Positions 1 through 12,244 of a DNA stretch of 64,000 bases are shown piece by piece (within the stretch, counting starts at the first letter, position 1; each line of letters begins with the position of its first letter). The notes under the pieces were generated by a model. That model made no database searches and had not been told where the DNA came from. It saw only the letters and a program-made list of their open reading frames with translations. A program made the position numbers and the translations under genes. Where the stretch lies: contig CM065298.1 of the NCBI GenBank assembly GCA_032871835.1, forward strand, positions 94,797,891-94,861,890. The letters run 5' to 3'. The stretch is from Dipteronia dyeriana. Lineage: Eukaryota > Streptophyta > Magnoliopsida > Sapindales > Sapindaceae.

Positions 1-290
1 TTTCAGAAAAATGATGCATTCAGTATTCGGTTTATTAAGTATGAAAGTAGATATATTATCTTATACCATGTGTTACTGAATGTTTATTGTAAAGTGGTTT
101 AGAAAAGTGTTATTAAAAGTTTTCATTCACTCACTGGGCGTTAGCGCTCATCCTTTCACTCTTATATATTTATCCAGGTAGCTGTCCGATTGTGCGGACT
201 CAGAAGTTTTGAGGTGGGCCACTCGATGACATCATGAAGCATAAAAGTCATGCATTTTAAATTTTCATGTACATATTTAGAGATATGAGG
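1..290. other. Retroelement-like non-coding sequence
   Basis: No coding sequence is seen. The stretch around 136-200, with an ACTGGGCGTTAGCGCTCAT segment followed by a pyrimidine-rich run and a TATA-like TATATATTTAT, resembles the transcription-start and polyadenylation region of some plant Ty3/gypsy LTRs. No second LTR copy is in the window, so this is a composition-based guess. Confidence 0.25.
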
Positions 291-398
291 TCGGCATGGT
301 CGGGACGGTAGTCATGGTCGAGACGATAGGCATGGTCGGGACGGTAGGCATGGTCGGGATGGTAGGCATGGTCAGAACATGGTCGGATTTCTACTCGG
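291..398. repeat. 18-bp minisatellite (GGCATGGTCGGGACGGTA unit)
   Basis: About four and a half imperfect copies of an 18-bp unit with the core GGCATGGTCGGGACGGTA lie head to tail. Because 18 is divisible by three, the array leaves an open frame of hexapeptides of the type MVGTVG, which is an artefact of the repeat. The next 90 bp carry repeated ACTCGGCCT motifs. Confidence 0.8.
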
Positions 399-767
399 CC
401 CACATGGCATATTCGGTCTACTCGGCCTACTCGGTTTTCTTACTCGGCCTGTTCAGTTTCCCACTCGGGATGGACTGGTTACTTAGTTTTTATAGTGGTC
501 GGTTTTTTTTTGTCCGATCGGTCAATTTTGACACTTTTTGTAAAGAACGAAAATATATGAAGAGGAATTGAAATTATGTATATTTTGTACTCTCCTTACA
601 TTTTATTTGTTTAATAGCAAGTATTTCCTATGGAAATTTCAGTAGAAAGTCCTTTTATCATGCTAGTAAATATAGAGCTCATAGGGTTTCTCTCGTACTT
701 AAGAGAGGAGTTGGGACAGTCCACAGGACCTCCCTCATACTCAAGAGAGGAGTCGGGGTGGGTCCTG

Positions 768-2344
768 TCATGGAACGTTTGAAGAAGGTATCCGATTCTC
801 CAAGACATTTGATACAGCTACTTCAATTGTCATACGCCGGTATATTGATTATTTTTGGAAGATTAAGAGGTTCTTCAACATTGGATCGGAGAAGTAATTG
901 AGAAATTGTATTAAAGATGTTGATGAATTTGTACACAAAATAATCAAAAGCAAAATTGAACAAGTCCAGAATTCAAGTGACAATTTACATGCGGTGAGTA
1001 CGGTTAACCATATATATATTATTGTTTAGTATTTTACCTGACACCTTAAAATCTTGATGGTAATTACTAACATAATCTAATTTCACTCGAGAGTCATGGG
1101 TTTGAATTCCACTCATAACCATCTAATACAAGATGGGGTGTGTTAAAGACTTAAAGTCATATTTAATACAGTTGTTTGGGCCCACACCTTTCACATGTAC
1201 CATTGGTATAGTTCAAAGCTTAATGATATATATACATAATTCAATGATAGGTGAAGAAAGAAGACATCCTGTCAAGGTTTCTAGAACTGAAAGATGTGGA
1301 TACACAGTGCTTAAGAGACATACTTCTCAGTTTGGTAATTGCCGGAAAGGACACCACATCTTCAACTCTTTCGTGGTTTTTTTGCATGATATGCAAGCAC
1401 CTTGATATACAGGAAAAGATTGCAAAGGAAGTGATGGAACATGGAAGCAACCCAATTGAATCATAATTCAAGCATTGAAGAACTTGCATTCAACATAACT
1501 GAAAAAACACTTGAAAAGACGCAGTATCTCCATGCAGCTTTAACTGAAACTCTCAGGCTGTATCCTGCAATTCCTACGGTAATAATAGTTAGATACATAT
1601 ATAGATTTACATTTGCAATTGTAGAGATTAATAATTTTCTGGTTTATCTTGACAAAATCTGGACGGCCTTGATCAATGAACGAAAAGTCTTGATCGGAAG
1701 TTTTGAAAGTGTTGTGAAATGATCAAAAATTAAACCTGTGACAGACTTTCAAAACTTCGATTAAGACTCTCACTTCATCAGTCAAGACTAACATAAATAT
1801 TTTGAAACAATATTACTTGATGTTGCAACAGAATGGAAAAATATGTTTTTCTGACGATTGACGATACGTTGCCGGATGGCTAGAGAGTGAAGAAAGGCCA
1901 ATCTGTTACATATCTCCCATATGCAATGGGTAGGATGAAATATCTACGGGGTGATGATGCTGAGGAATTCCGGCCAGAGAGATGGCTCGATGAAAGTGGC
2001 CGTTTCCAGCGAGAAAGCCCTTTCACGTTCACTGCCTTCCAGGTGAGTGACAAATTAAATCTGATTATAACACAATTAATTACTCACATTTGTTAATCAA
2101 GATCACTTGATTTTAAAGTTTTTAGATTCAATTCATTTGCGTAATGTATCAGGCTGGTCCGAGAATCTGTTTTGGGAAGGAATTTGCTTACATGCAGATG
2201 AAGATCTTCTGTATGATCTTATTAGCAAGTTATAAATTCAAGCTGAGTGATGAAAATAAACCGGTCAAGTACAGAACAAGGCTCACTCTTCAAATTAACG
2301 GGGGTCTCCATCTCCATGCCACTTCAAGATTGATCCATTCATAA
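768..2344 (+). pseudogene. Cytochrome P450 (CYP704-like) pseudogene, 5'-truncated
   Basis: A decayed tandem copy of the P450 gene at 3077-6663. It lacks the first two exons and enters in the middle of exon 3 at the GTFEEGIRFS block; unrelated sequence lies upstream. Recognisable parts are about 771-995 (split from the next block by an intron the downstream gene lacks, 996-1249), 1250-1577 with the I-helix motif AGKDTT and the K-helix ETLR, about 1834-2040 with FRPERW, and 2152-2344 with the heme loop AGPRICFGKEF and a stop. Lesions: TAA at 895-897 in place of a sense codon after GSE; a 7-bp insertion (about 1439-1445, ACATGGA, a near repeat of its neighbour) that shifts the frame after QEKIAKEVM; and several small indels at 1834-1900 that destroy the start of the fourth exon. 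It cannot make a P450. Splice-like GT/AG sites remain, so transcription is possible. Confidence 0.9.
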
Positions 2345-3076
2345 ATTCAGTAGTGTAATTAATGCTAGATTGTTTGAAGTGACGTGATGCCACGATATTA
2401 CTCCGGAAATCTAGCATTGATTCTTCCCTTGTTCTTGTTTTTGTTTTGCATTTGCTTTATTTTTTTTCTTCAAGTTTTCTACTGATTTTGTAAAACAGTA
2501 GTTAAATTAAAGCAGCTTATCATTTATCATTTTGTTTGCAAACACCCTTTGTTTGGACTTTGGAGGTCTAATTACTTGAAGAACCATAATTTCATCTTAA
2601 TTTTTGTGTTCTCTAATTATTTGCTTTCCACAAATACACAAATTGAGAAAAGTTCCATCATTTTGTGGGTATATCAATCGGTTGTGTAGTACTATTCTTG
2701 GAACAGACTTTTTGAGAAAAGTTTTCAACTGCATCCGTCTTAATTTAAATTAATTAGAGTGTGAGTTTGAATTGTATTTTCTTTTCGAACCCAAAAATAA
2801 AAATAAAAATAAAAAAAAATTGAAAAGCTTGTCATAAGTCAAAGTCACTCCACATGTTGTGTGTGCTCCAAGAGTCAAAACCAAGAAAAGAAATACAGGC
2901 AGTGCCTTCGAAAATCCCTATTGATTGATGTTGATCCTGACCGCCTATGTTGCCTAATGAAACGTCTAAATTACGCAAAGATTTTTCTAAGATAAGAGGG
3001 GGCCCAGCTGCTGACGGCCTACAACAAGTGTTTAAAGATACCCTTTTGGTCATCAAAATTTCATTTTATTGTTTCG
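2345..3076. other. Intergenic region between P450 pseudogene and P450 gene
   Basis: AT-rich spacer holding the 3' flank of the pseudogene and the presumed promoter and 5' UTR of the intact P450. I see no convincing TATA box at a standard distance and no other gene. Confidence 0.5.
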
Positions 3077-6000
3077 ATGATGGACCTTGATGTGGTCTTC
3101 TCCATTCCAATTTCTCTCTTAGCAACAACTACTTTAGCAGCAGTAGTGATCTTGGCTATAGTAGTACTGATCCATGGCAGGAAAAGATCATCATATCATC
3201 CAGTGGGCGGTAGCATCTTCCTCCAGAGGAAAAATATGCACAGGATTCAGGATTTCATAATTGACGTTGCACGCAAGCACAAAACTTACAGGTTTCCTGG
3301 TTTTCTCGGATCAACTTCTCAGGTTCTCACTGTGGATCCTGTAAATGTTGAGTACATGCTCAAAACTAACTATGTAAACTATGGCCAGGTACGTACCATA
3401 TTCCACTTGTCTACTTTCGTGTATATATTAATTATATATAAAATATTGTCTCGAAAGTATTTTTATTTAACCAGAATGAATTTATAATATTTTATAATGT
3501 TTTTTAAAATTGTATTTTTTTTATATATATATAACGGTATATTTTATTCAACAAAACCAAAAAGACAAAACCGAAGAAACAAACTAAACCGATCACAAGC
3601 CCAACGGAGACCCAAAAGCCAACAGCACAAAGCCCACCAATATCCATGCGGACCATGCCTAACAAACAACAGACCTAGCAAACCACATAACAAACATCGA
3701 AGCAAGAAACAACGCAGCAACCCAACATAACTCTAAACAAAAGCAACACTCCAAAGCTGATAAAACAGAGAAGAGCCTCAAGACCCGGTACTCTTAAGAT
3801 TAACTACCGGTCTAAAGCCTCAAAAGCCAATAAACTTATGTTTAACCACCAGTTTTTTCACATCGTTTTTCTTTATCTGTATCATATCATCTCCTTCTTT
3901 CTTCCATTGAATTCAAAACCAAGGGCTATACCTCTCTCAATCGCCTTCACGATCTCTTCCTCAAGGTTCCACACCTCCTTTTACTTAATCTCCGGATTCT
4001 GATGCAGCATTGTTTCACAAGCACTACTGCTCCTAGTTTTCTTGTTATGATTCCTCAGCAAGTGAGAACTTTTCCTGCCTCTTATTTTCTTCGATATGCC
4101 TGGAGTTGACACTGCTCAAGTCAATATGGCTGCTCATAACCTTGCAAAATTAGGGTCTGTCCATTGATTATGATAGATTCTGGTTGGAGGACGTTCCAAC
4201 TAACGTGTCCGATAGTATTAGGCGATTTTTCAAGACAAATGTAATCTTTCTTTCATAAACTGAATTAGTAATTATACCAAATTACATTAGACAACATTAT
4301 ATACAGTCCAATCAAATACAATCAGTACGTATTCCTTTTCTTTTTCTTTTTTCAAGTTATCATTTTATATTATTGATTTAAAATGATACGAATATCATTT
4401 ATACCGAACTTGTCTTTCTTTACGTATTAAACATAATTCTATAGCTTTTTAAAAATCTTAAAACAGTTTATATATAGGTGGCATACCATAACCTGTCTTT
4501 CTTCTCTTTGAATGGTCTACCAGCAGCAGACTTGTTAGAATTTATGGTTTGTTAATGAATATTGAGGTTTTACGTACCTTTCTAGACTTTCTCAGTATAT
4601 ACTTTTAATTTTGCATTTTGTCTTGTAAACAGAGGTGAAATAATGTAGTTTATCAAACATTTACTAATTGGGAATTAAAATGAAAAAGAATCAAGTTAAG
4701 AGAATTATAGGAAGAGAATCATGAAAGATAACTTAATTCCTTGGGTGGGATAGCAGGAACTTAATTCCCTGTGTGTGGAGTGTACATAATTTGATTCCAG
4801 TAAACATATTGTAACCACTAATTATGATATAAGTTCTCTTCCTCCCATTTGAATTCCTGGTAACTGCGGACCTCGACGTTATTAATATTGAGAATATATA
4901 TCCCAAATTTTATTTTGCATTTTTGTCTTGCAAACAGAGATGGAGTAAGACACTCGTAGATCTACTTGGTGAAGGAATCTTCAACGTGAATGGTGAAAAA
5001 TGGCATCATCAAAGGAAGTTAACAAGCTATGAATTCTCCACCAAGACACTGAGGGATTTCAGCAATATAGTTTCTAAAACCAATGCGATCAAGCTTGCCC
5101 GAATACTGGCTGATCAAGCTGTTGCCTCAAATCGATCCATTGATATTCAAGTATATATTTTCCTCTTAGCTTAAAATTAAAACTCCATTTAATTTGAATT
5201 AATGTATATTTGATTACGGCCACTGTGGCTTGTCGGTCAATGACGTTCATTCAATCCGACAATGTCTAATGATTATGATGGCCATTACTGGCTGCAGGAT
5301 CTCTTTGAGAAAGCAACCCTAGATTCGACATTTAAAATCATAGTTGGTGTAGAACTGGATGTTATGTGTGGAACGTTTGAGGAAGGTATTCGATTCTCCG
5401 ATTCATTAGATGCTGCTAGATCACTTATTGCGCACAGGTTTGCTGATGTCTTTTGGAAAATTAAGCGGTACCACAACATTGGATCAGAGGCATTATTGAG
5501 GAAGTGTATAAAAGAGGTTGATGAATTTGTATACAAAATACTCAAAAGTAAAATTGAAGAACAAGTGCAAAATTCATCACATTGTGATCACGGTATACAA
5601 ATGAAGAAATCTGAAGATGTTCTAGCAAGGCTTCTGGAAGCGAAACAGACCGATACAAAGTTCTTGAGAGACGTGATTATCAATCTAGTAATGGCTGGCA
5701 AGGACACAACATCTGCAGTTCTTTCCTTCTTTTTTTACATGATGTGCAAGCACCCAGATATACAGGAAAAGATTGCAAAGGAAGTGATAGAAGCAACCCA
5801 AGTGAATCAAAATTCAAGCTTTGATGAACTTGCAGCCAACATAAATGAAAACACACTAGACAAGATGCAGTATCTCCATGCAGCTTTGACTGAGACTCTT
5901 AGACTCTATCCTCCACTTCCTGCAGTAAGTTCATACATACGTACATACCTGACTCTGATCAGTTATTAGCTGTTAGATTCATCTTATATTCTGTATGCTT

Positions 6001-6663
6001 AGAATCTTTTTATCGGTTTAATCGCACATTCGCACCTTATAAGTTTTGTCATGATTTTATAAACTCATGATGGTTCTGAGTAGAGAACCCTATATATATA
6101 TGAATATTTCTGGATGCTGGAACAGGATGGAAAAGTATGTTTATCGGATGATAAGATGCCGGATGGCTTCAGAGTGGATAAAGGAGACATGGTTTTATAT
6201 CTACCGTACGCAATGGGTAGGATGGAATTTTTATGGGGTAACGATGTTGAGGAATTCCGGCCAGAACGATGGCTTGGTGAAAGTGGTCGTTTCCATCAAG
6301 AAAGCCCTTACAAGTTCACAACCTTCCAGGTAAGATGTTTAATACCAGAAGCATTTTCAGATTTTAAAGACATGAATCAAAACATTGATTTATTTTTTCC
6401 GGAAAACAGCAAATGAAAGCGATACCGGACTCACCCTTCATATTTTTATTCATTTGTATATATATAAACAGGCTGGTCCGAGAATCTGTCTAGGAAAGGA
6501 GTTTGCTTACAGGCAGATGAAGATCTTCTGTATGATTTTGTTAGCAAGTTATGTATTCAGGCTGAGTGATGAAAATGAAGAGGTCAAATACGATACAAGT
6601 CTCACTCTTGCATTTGATGGGGGTCTCCATCTCCTTGCCACTCCAAGAGTGATCCATGTATAA
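3077..6663 (+). CDS. Cytochrome P450, CYP704 family (704C1-like)
   Basis: Membrane-bound heme monooxygenase of the plant CYP86 clan. Characterised CYP704 members hydroxylate fatty acids, but this substrate is inferred from family only. Five exons join in phase 0: 3077-3388, 4938-5150, 5298-5924, 6126-6329, 6472-6663, giving 515 residues, the normal family length, with GT/AG at every junction. Seen in the protein: an N-terminal hydrophobic anchor (about residues 7-33) for the ER membrane, the CYP704-type YHPVGGS and ARKHKTYRF blocks in exon 1, HHQRKLTSYEFS (C-helix region) in exon 2, I-helix AGKDTT at 308-313, ETLR at 374-377, FRPERW at 428-433, and the heme loop FQAGPRICLG with cysteine ligand C458. 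The start at 3077 gives MMDLD; the second Met is equally possible. Intron 1 is 1.55 kb and holds LINE-like debris. A broken paralogue lies upstream in the same orientation, so this is the surviving member of a tandem pair. Confidence 0.93.
3530..3790 (-). mobile_element. LINE-like 3' end fragment in P450 intron 1
   Basis: Read on the minus strand this is a G/T-rich stretch full of GTTGCTTTTG, GTTTGTTGTTT and TGGGCTTTTGGG runs and ends in GGTTTTGTTGAATAAAAT, the composition typical of plant L1 3' untranslated regions. No poly(A) tail or target duplication is clear. The positive-strand reading frame here is a low-complexity by-product. Confidence 0.4.
4114..4258 (+). pseudogene. Non-LTR retrotransposon RNase H-like fragment
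   Basis: In intron 1 of the P450, translation gives VNMAAHNLAKLG and, after a frame change, IDYDRFWLEDVPTNVSDSI before a stop. This matches the C-terminal part of the RNase H-like domain that ends many plant L1 (LINE) polyproteins, where a conserved N-x-x-AHxLAK block is followed by a W-x-EDxP segment. Only this end survives and at least one frameshift breaks it. It is on the opposite strand from the LINE-like 3' fragment upstream, so the two are probably separate insertions. Confidence 0.5.
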
Positions 6664-8608
6664 TTTCTACACGTGACAGATGATCGATTAAATGTTTGTC
6701 AGATTGTACTTTATGACGTTGTACTCTGTTTTGTACAATTAATTCTGTGTTTTTGTTCAGTGATATGTTGTAATAAAACTTATCAAAATTATACAGTTGA
6801 CACAACCGTTGGTTGTGTATATCAAAAGATTGTTCTTTGTAATTTCCTAGCTCACAAGTGTACGAGTCAATAAACCAAGGGTATCATTCTGGAGAGAGGT
6901 CTCATCCGTCAACCATTTTAAGTTTTAGTGTTTATTGAAAATATGAAAATAAGTATGCGGATGTGGTGAGAGTGGTGTGTATGAAGTATAAGTATATTGT
7001 GGTGTGTGCGGTGGAAATGTAAATAAAAAGAATACAAATAAAAACAAAAGAATATGGAAGGGAGAGAATGGTGTTCAAGGGGAAATAAAATGGTGGATAG
7101 GAGAGATATAGGATTATGTACACACAAGGTAAATGAGTTCACTATACATAAGTGCACACCTAGTGGGTTGTTAGACAATGAAGTTCATCCAACTCAAGTC
7201 AAGGGCTCGTTCTCTCGGTTAAGGAGTTCTGAAACCATATAACCTTTTGCTAAGGATCATTGATTGACTAAGGAAACCGAAATCAAGTTATCACTCTCCA
7301 ATGACCATGGAAGAACAATTGTGTCTTAAGGCCAAAAACCCATTAAGCACTAGAACACATAGCCAAAACCTATTCTAGCTAGTAAAGGCCATGTATAGAA
7401 CAAGTTTCACTCATTCTTTTAGAGCTAAGTGGTCAAGGTCGTACCCGGATTGGCTCTCCAAAGGCACAACCTTGACCCACATACACTCAAACCATCCATA
7501 TAAGACATTTCGACCATCCATCAACATACACATACAAATGAGATATTTGATTACAATTACTCCTATATTAAATTAATCTAGTCCTAATATCATCTATGAA
7601 CACATATTAATTTTCAATCTCCATACACAGGTATATCGAGATAAGAGATTAATCAATAACAATAAAAATGAAACAAAACCCTAATTGAATATAAGAACAA
7701 CTATCACATAAATAAGAACAATATAGATTTACAAATATTCCCAAGTGGGGTTACATATAAAAGAAAACAAGATATACAATGGGAAGAGTAAAAAGGAGAT
7801 AACCCTTGAAGACTAAGAGCTCCATGCTTTACTTGCCCGAAATAGGTCCAAGTCCTTTCCTTTGTCCATGCAATCTACTCTAAGATAAGGTGGAGGATGT
7901 GTAGAAGATGATTATGGTAAGGCATCCATGGAGGAGAACCTCTATAGTGCCTTTGAAAGTCTCTCTCTTATTTAGTGTGAAGAAGATGAAGTTGTGGTGT
8001 TTAGATAGAAGGGGAGTGTAGGCTGTTGAGGTCTGATTTCAGACAAGTGGGAAGTTAGGGCACATAATTTATAAAATTACAAAAAACCCCTCGACATGGA
8101 AAATTAGCAAAGTACCCTCAAGGCATTGAGCGCAATTGTCACAGTCTTGGATGATGCGGTCCAGCTTCGTAAGACGGCAGCTGGACCGCGAGATTCTCTG
8201 AAACTGTTGAATAATTTGATGGCAAATTATGTAAAAGCCCACATATGTTTCCAAAATTATAAAATATTCATTTTTTCTTGACTTTTGCACTTTTACCCCT
8301 AAAGCTCTGGAAAATAGAGTTGGCACTACGTCGCAGTCCTAATTTCTCAGCCTGGTTCAACGGCGGATCGAATACGGAAAGGTTTGGAATGGTACATCGT
8401 GGTCAGGTTCCTCAATGACTGTCACAGACTGGCTCGATGATAGTATAACTGTGGAAACGATTGTGGATTCTTCCCACGATTGGCCTCAATGCACGTTGTT
8501 GTCTAGCATGACGATGCTTGGACTGTAACAACTTTGCATGACTTCCATTTCTTCATTGTTTTGCTCATTTTTGCATCCAAATCTTGACTTTAAGCTCAAA
8601 TACCAATT
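6664..8608. other. Non-coding region with degenerate retroelement sequence
   Basis: No gene is recognised. The first 250 bp are the P450 3' flank. From about 6900 the sequence looks like transposon-derived non-coding DNA, with a GC-richer island at 8130-8560 that includes a perfect 11-bp stem (8157-8190). The short open frames here have no protein-like character. Confidence 0.4.
8594..8607 (-). other. Possible tRNA-Met primer binding site of a decayed LTR element
   Basis: On the minus strand the sequence reads ATTGGTATTTGAGC, close to the TGGTATCAGAGC primer binding site used by many plant LTR retrotransposons, and TTGTTCTCTACA just before it could be an LTR end. No matching pair of LTRs was found. 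Confidence 0.3.
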
Positions 8609-8955
8609 GTAGAGAACAAGTACCTACACATGACTCACAAAACACATTATCTATGCAAACACACTTAAAAATGAGAACAAACGATAGGAAATGGGGACCT
8701 TAAATAGAAATATATATATCGCCTTAGAGCATCATTGTACAATTTTATAAATAATAAAATAATACAAATTTTGTATTTATTATAAAAAATAATAATTTAA
8801 ATATATAAGAATATCGTACAATTTCAATATCTATTTTGAAAATACAAACACGGTTAAATGCTCAAGGCTAACCTAGAGGGGGGTGAATAGGTTAGACACA
8901 TTTTTCGACTCCCTTATAAACAAACACAAGTTTGTCCCTCTAGATTGCTTGTATC

Positions 8956-8958
<3 letters not shown>

Positions 8959-9014
<56 letters not shown>
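8959..9014. repeat. (AT)n microsatellite
   Basis: About 28 uninterrupted AT dinucleotides. Confidence 0.97.
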
Positions 9015-9018
<4 letters not shown>

Positions 9019-9339
9019 GATACTTAATCAATATATAGAACAAGTGTGATACAAACAAGTAATTGTAACACATACACAATCTATATTATAGAAAGGAAGT
9101 CAACTTACATAAAGAGTTCTATCCATAGTATTCAAATAACAAATACAAATACTAGAGAGATAGAGATAGAGAGAAGTTGACACAAGATATAATGTGGTAA
9201 ACCTCCGAAGAGGAAACATCCACGGGCTAGCATCCACCGGCAAACAAAATCCACTAGTAGATAAGACAAGTACAATCTCTCAAGTGACCCCTTCACCTAG
9301 AAACTACCCTCATATCCTACTCATGAAGATGTCGCCCTA

Positions 9340-9655
9340 ATGTTCAACAATCTGAGGCCTCACACCTCTTGTCAAGACTTCCTCGCTCACCTTACTGGAT
9401 CCTCACGACCCAAGGCAAGACTTCTTGCTCAACTATCTGAGTCCTCCCCGACTCTAGTCAAGACTTCCTCGCTCACCTATCCGGATGCTCACGACCCTAG
9501 GCAAGACTTCTTGCTCGACTATCCGAGTCCTCCTGACTCTAGCCAAGACTTCCTTGCTTGAAAATCCAAGGTCTCACACCTCTTGTCAAGACTTCTTGCT
9601 CAACAACATAGGTCTCACACCTATTGTCAAGACTTCCTTCTCACAAGGCATCTAG
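9340..9655. repeat. Tandem repeat, about 46-50 bp unit with CAAGACTTCcTcGCTC core
   Basis: Seven or so degenerate units, each with a CAAGACTTC-T-GCTC core alternating with TATCyGAGTCCTCC or GGTCTCACACCTCTTG. It sits inside repeat copy 1; a shorter counterpart (GCAAGACTTGACTTGCTTG) is present in copy 2 near 17738. The positive-strand open frame over it reflects the repeat only. Confidence 0.8.
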
Positions 9656-11715
9656 GTGATCATGAATGCAAAACGCAAACAAGCACGCAACATAGAATGC
9701 TATGATCAACACATCCTATGGAAAATACTAGACATGAGCATGAATGCACAAATCACATGTAGTATAGTTAATCATGCATGTATAATCAATCTAGATCATG
9801 TAAAATATGTTCAACATTAATCACAACCTAGATACATGCATAGATCTAAACTTGAATCACAAGATATGTTAATAAATCACAAGATCAAGTTTAAATCACA
9901 CAAATCAAAAACATGCTAAAATCATATGACAAAGTCAATTAGATTTAAGCTAAAGTTCTAGAGCATATTCATATTCATAGATTCAACAAAACACATGAAT
10001 AGCTCAAAAGAACATAAGCACGTGTATTATGTGAGAATTCGGCCAAGATGAGCCTAATACATGTGAGGAACTATTTTTTCATAAAATCAATCAATCAAAG
10101 AACATCAAATAGTCCTAAAATCAAAGATCATCAAATAGTCCTAAAATCAAAGCTAGCACAATACAATCTCAAACATGTGAAAACATAGGTAAAATCAAAA
10201 CCTAACTCAACATGTATGATTTCAATTGAAACTCAACCTAGCTTTAAAAGAGTTCAAAACTCAAATCAAAACACATACAATACACATATATAACTTGAAG
10301 AAGAAAACCCAAGGCAATTGACCAAGTTTTAAAAGAAAACTTTAAGAGAAAATCAATACCTTAGTTGATTTAGGTGCAGTCCCGTTTTTATGTGTTTAGA
10401 CTCCAAAAACAGCAATAAAACTCACTCAAACCTTCAGAGAAAAGATGGAAGATGAATAGAAAAACACTCTCAACTTTGAATCACTCAAATCGGAGTTCAA
10501 ATGAAGAAGTTATCGTGTTTGGAATGTGAGAAAATGGAGAGAGAAAAATTATGCACACTAGTTTGAAGTTCTTCTTAAAATGAAATGTAAGAGGGAAAGA
10601 AAATATAAAGGAGAGGGAATGAAAGAAAAAAATGGACGAAATTGCCCCTCTTTGTTATTGCTTCCCTGATATGGCCCATGGGCATCTTGGGGCAGCAAGG
10701 TGTTGCAGCCGAGATGGCCACGCGCCATCTTGGGCATGCACCACTTCATGGCCTTCGGCCATGGTGCAATCCCCTTGCCCTTCTCTCTCATTCTTCAATC
10801 GTTCTCCTGCCTCCGAACTCAGAATTCGAATTCGTTTATGAATTACGGACTGTAACTCTCACACGGACATGGACATATAAGATAATCAACCCAGGAAATA
10901 ATAATTTGACTCGATATACGAAGACGAAGACAATGTATGCAACATGAGTTGAAAGTGTAGTATCTTTTGACTTAGAACTTGAAATCAATAGTATAAGTAA
11001 CCGAAATGACCGGAACTCAATCAAGAATGATTTAAGACTAAATTCAAGTTCAATATCCATGTTATACAAACATATACACACACAAATACAATTCACACTA
11101 GAATGCTAACTACATAGAGATAGTTTCCAATCATGCATTTTCCAAAACATGTTATTTTCATACCAATGCATGAGCATTCATCTTCAAGTGTGTGAATGTG
11201 TTATACTTGGTGCACAACGATGTAGGTACACATATGAATGAATTGTATGTGTGTGCTTATAATGGTGCACAACGATGCATGGACACAAATGTATGAATTG
11301 TGTGTATGCATAAGCCTTGTAAGAGAAAGATAAGGTCTTAGTATACATTTGTAGAACCAAATTGCTTCCTTTCTCTTTGAAGACTTAGAACTTGCTTTGA
11401 CTTGTTGTTACATGTAAACATCATTTTGATATGGAATTGATGCCAGCACAAACTAAAACTTAACATATTTAATATTTAATTCAATGTATATCTATTTATT
11501 ATTAATTATTTTGAATTTCTTATATTTTTATATGGATTTCATATTTATTAATTATTATTATTATTAAATTATACATATTGATTATTTAATTAAGTTATAT
11601 TCAAATTATTTATGTTACTATTTTTTTTCATTTCAAATTTATTATTTAGTTTAGTAGTTTAATAAAAAAATTATATTTAATTATCTTTTATTTGTTTAAG
11701 TAGAGAGTATAAACC

Positions 11716-12244
11716 CTCATTTTGATTGTTTTTTTTCATGCCACATCACATTTATTTTAACTAAAACCTAAGAGCATCTCCAATCATGCTCTCTATTTTT
11801 ATCTAAATTTTAGTTGTTTTAACTAAAAGGCTATTTTAGCGAGTAATTTTTCATGGAGTCACTCCAACCATCTTCTCTATTATAGCTAGTCATTAATATT
11901 TTAATATTTTTTAAATTTAAAATATAAATAAATTTATTTTGTTTAAAAATTGACATCATTTTTTTTCAATACGAAAATTAGTTTAAAAATAATAAAATTA
12001 GTTTTAAAATAATAAAATAACAGGAGAGAGAAAATAGCTAGCAAGGAATGCTCCGTACATTTGGAGAGTGTCTTGTTAGTTCTTTGAAATAGCGAACCAT
12101 AATAGGGAGTGGTTGGAGTGTAAAAAAACCACCCCCACTAGCTATTTTGGCTAAAGAGCGACTTTACGAAGCATGGTTGGAGTCTAAAAGCTCATTTTGA
12201 TTGTATTTCAAGCCACGTCACATTTATTTTAACTAAAGCCTAAG
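11716..12244. mobile_element. MITE-like inverted repeat flanked by 55-bp direct repeats
   Basis: A unit of about 420 bp starts GAGCATCTCCAATCATGCTC (11772) and ends with GAAGCATGGTTGGAGTCTAA (about 12169-12188), and carries a second nested pair, GTCACTCCAACCATC / GGAGTGGTTGGAGTG. It is bracketed by two copies of a CTCATTTTGATTG...TTTATTTTAACTAAA-CCTAA sequence (11716-11771 and 12191-12244), longer than a normal target duplication. Short GAGCATCTCCAA MITEs are common in plants. Confidence 0.65.

Larger units (their letters stand above)
8871..11450 (+). mobile_element. Non-coding repeat, copy 1 (starts with CCTAGAGGGGGG tract)
   Basis: Begins with ACCTAGAGGGGGGTGAATAGG, a purine tract that looks like a polypurine tract followed by an LTR start (TGAATAGG). 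It then holds an (AT)n run, a GGTAAACCTCCGAAGAGG block with CCACGGGCTAGC, a 48-bp tandem array, an AT-rich body, a GC-richer patch at 10630-10800, and an end region with CTCTTTGAAGACTTAGAACTTG near 11370-11400. The same order of blocks occurs at about 17325-19410, so the two are one family. No long protein is encoded. I favour a long LTR or other non-autonomous LTR-derived unit, but the ends are not proven. Confidence 0.5.

Noticed and set aside
296..571. 91-codon plus-strand frame MVGTVVMVETIG
   Set aside because: Caused by the 18-bp minisatellite.
1070..1130. CATGGGTTTGAATTCCACTC, like an RNA polymerase III B box
   Set aside because: No A box at the right distance; a chance match or SINE relic too weak to call.
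10642..10947. 101-codon open frame on the plus strand
   Set aside because: Lies in the GC patch of a non-coding repeat; hydrophobic then random wording with no domain, and another frame overlaps it.
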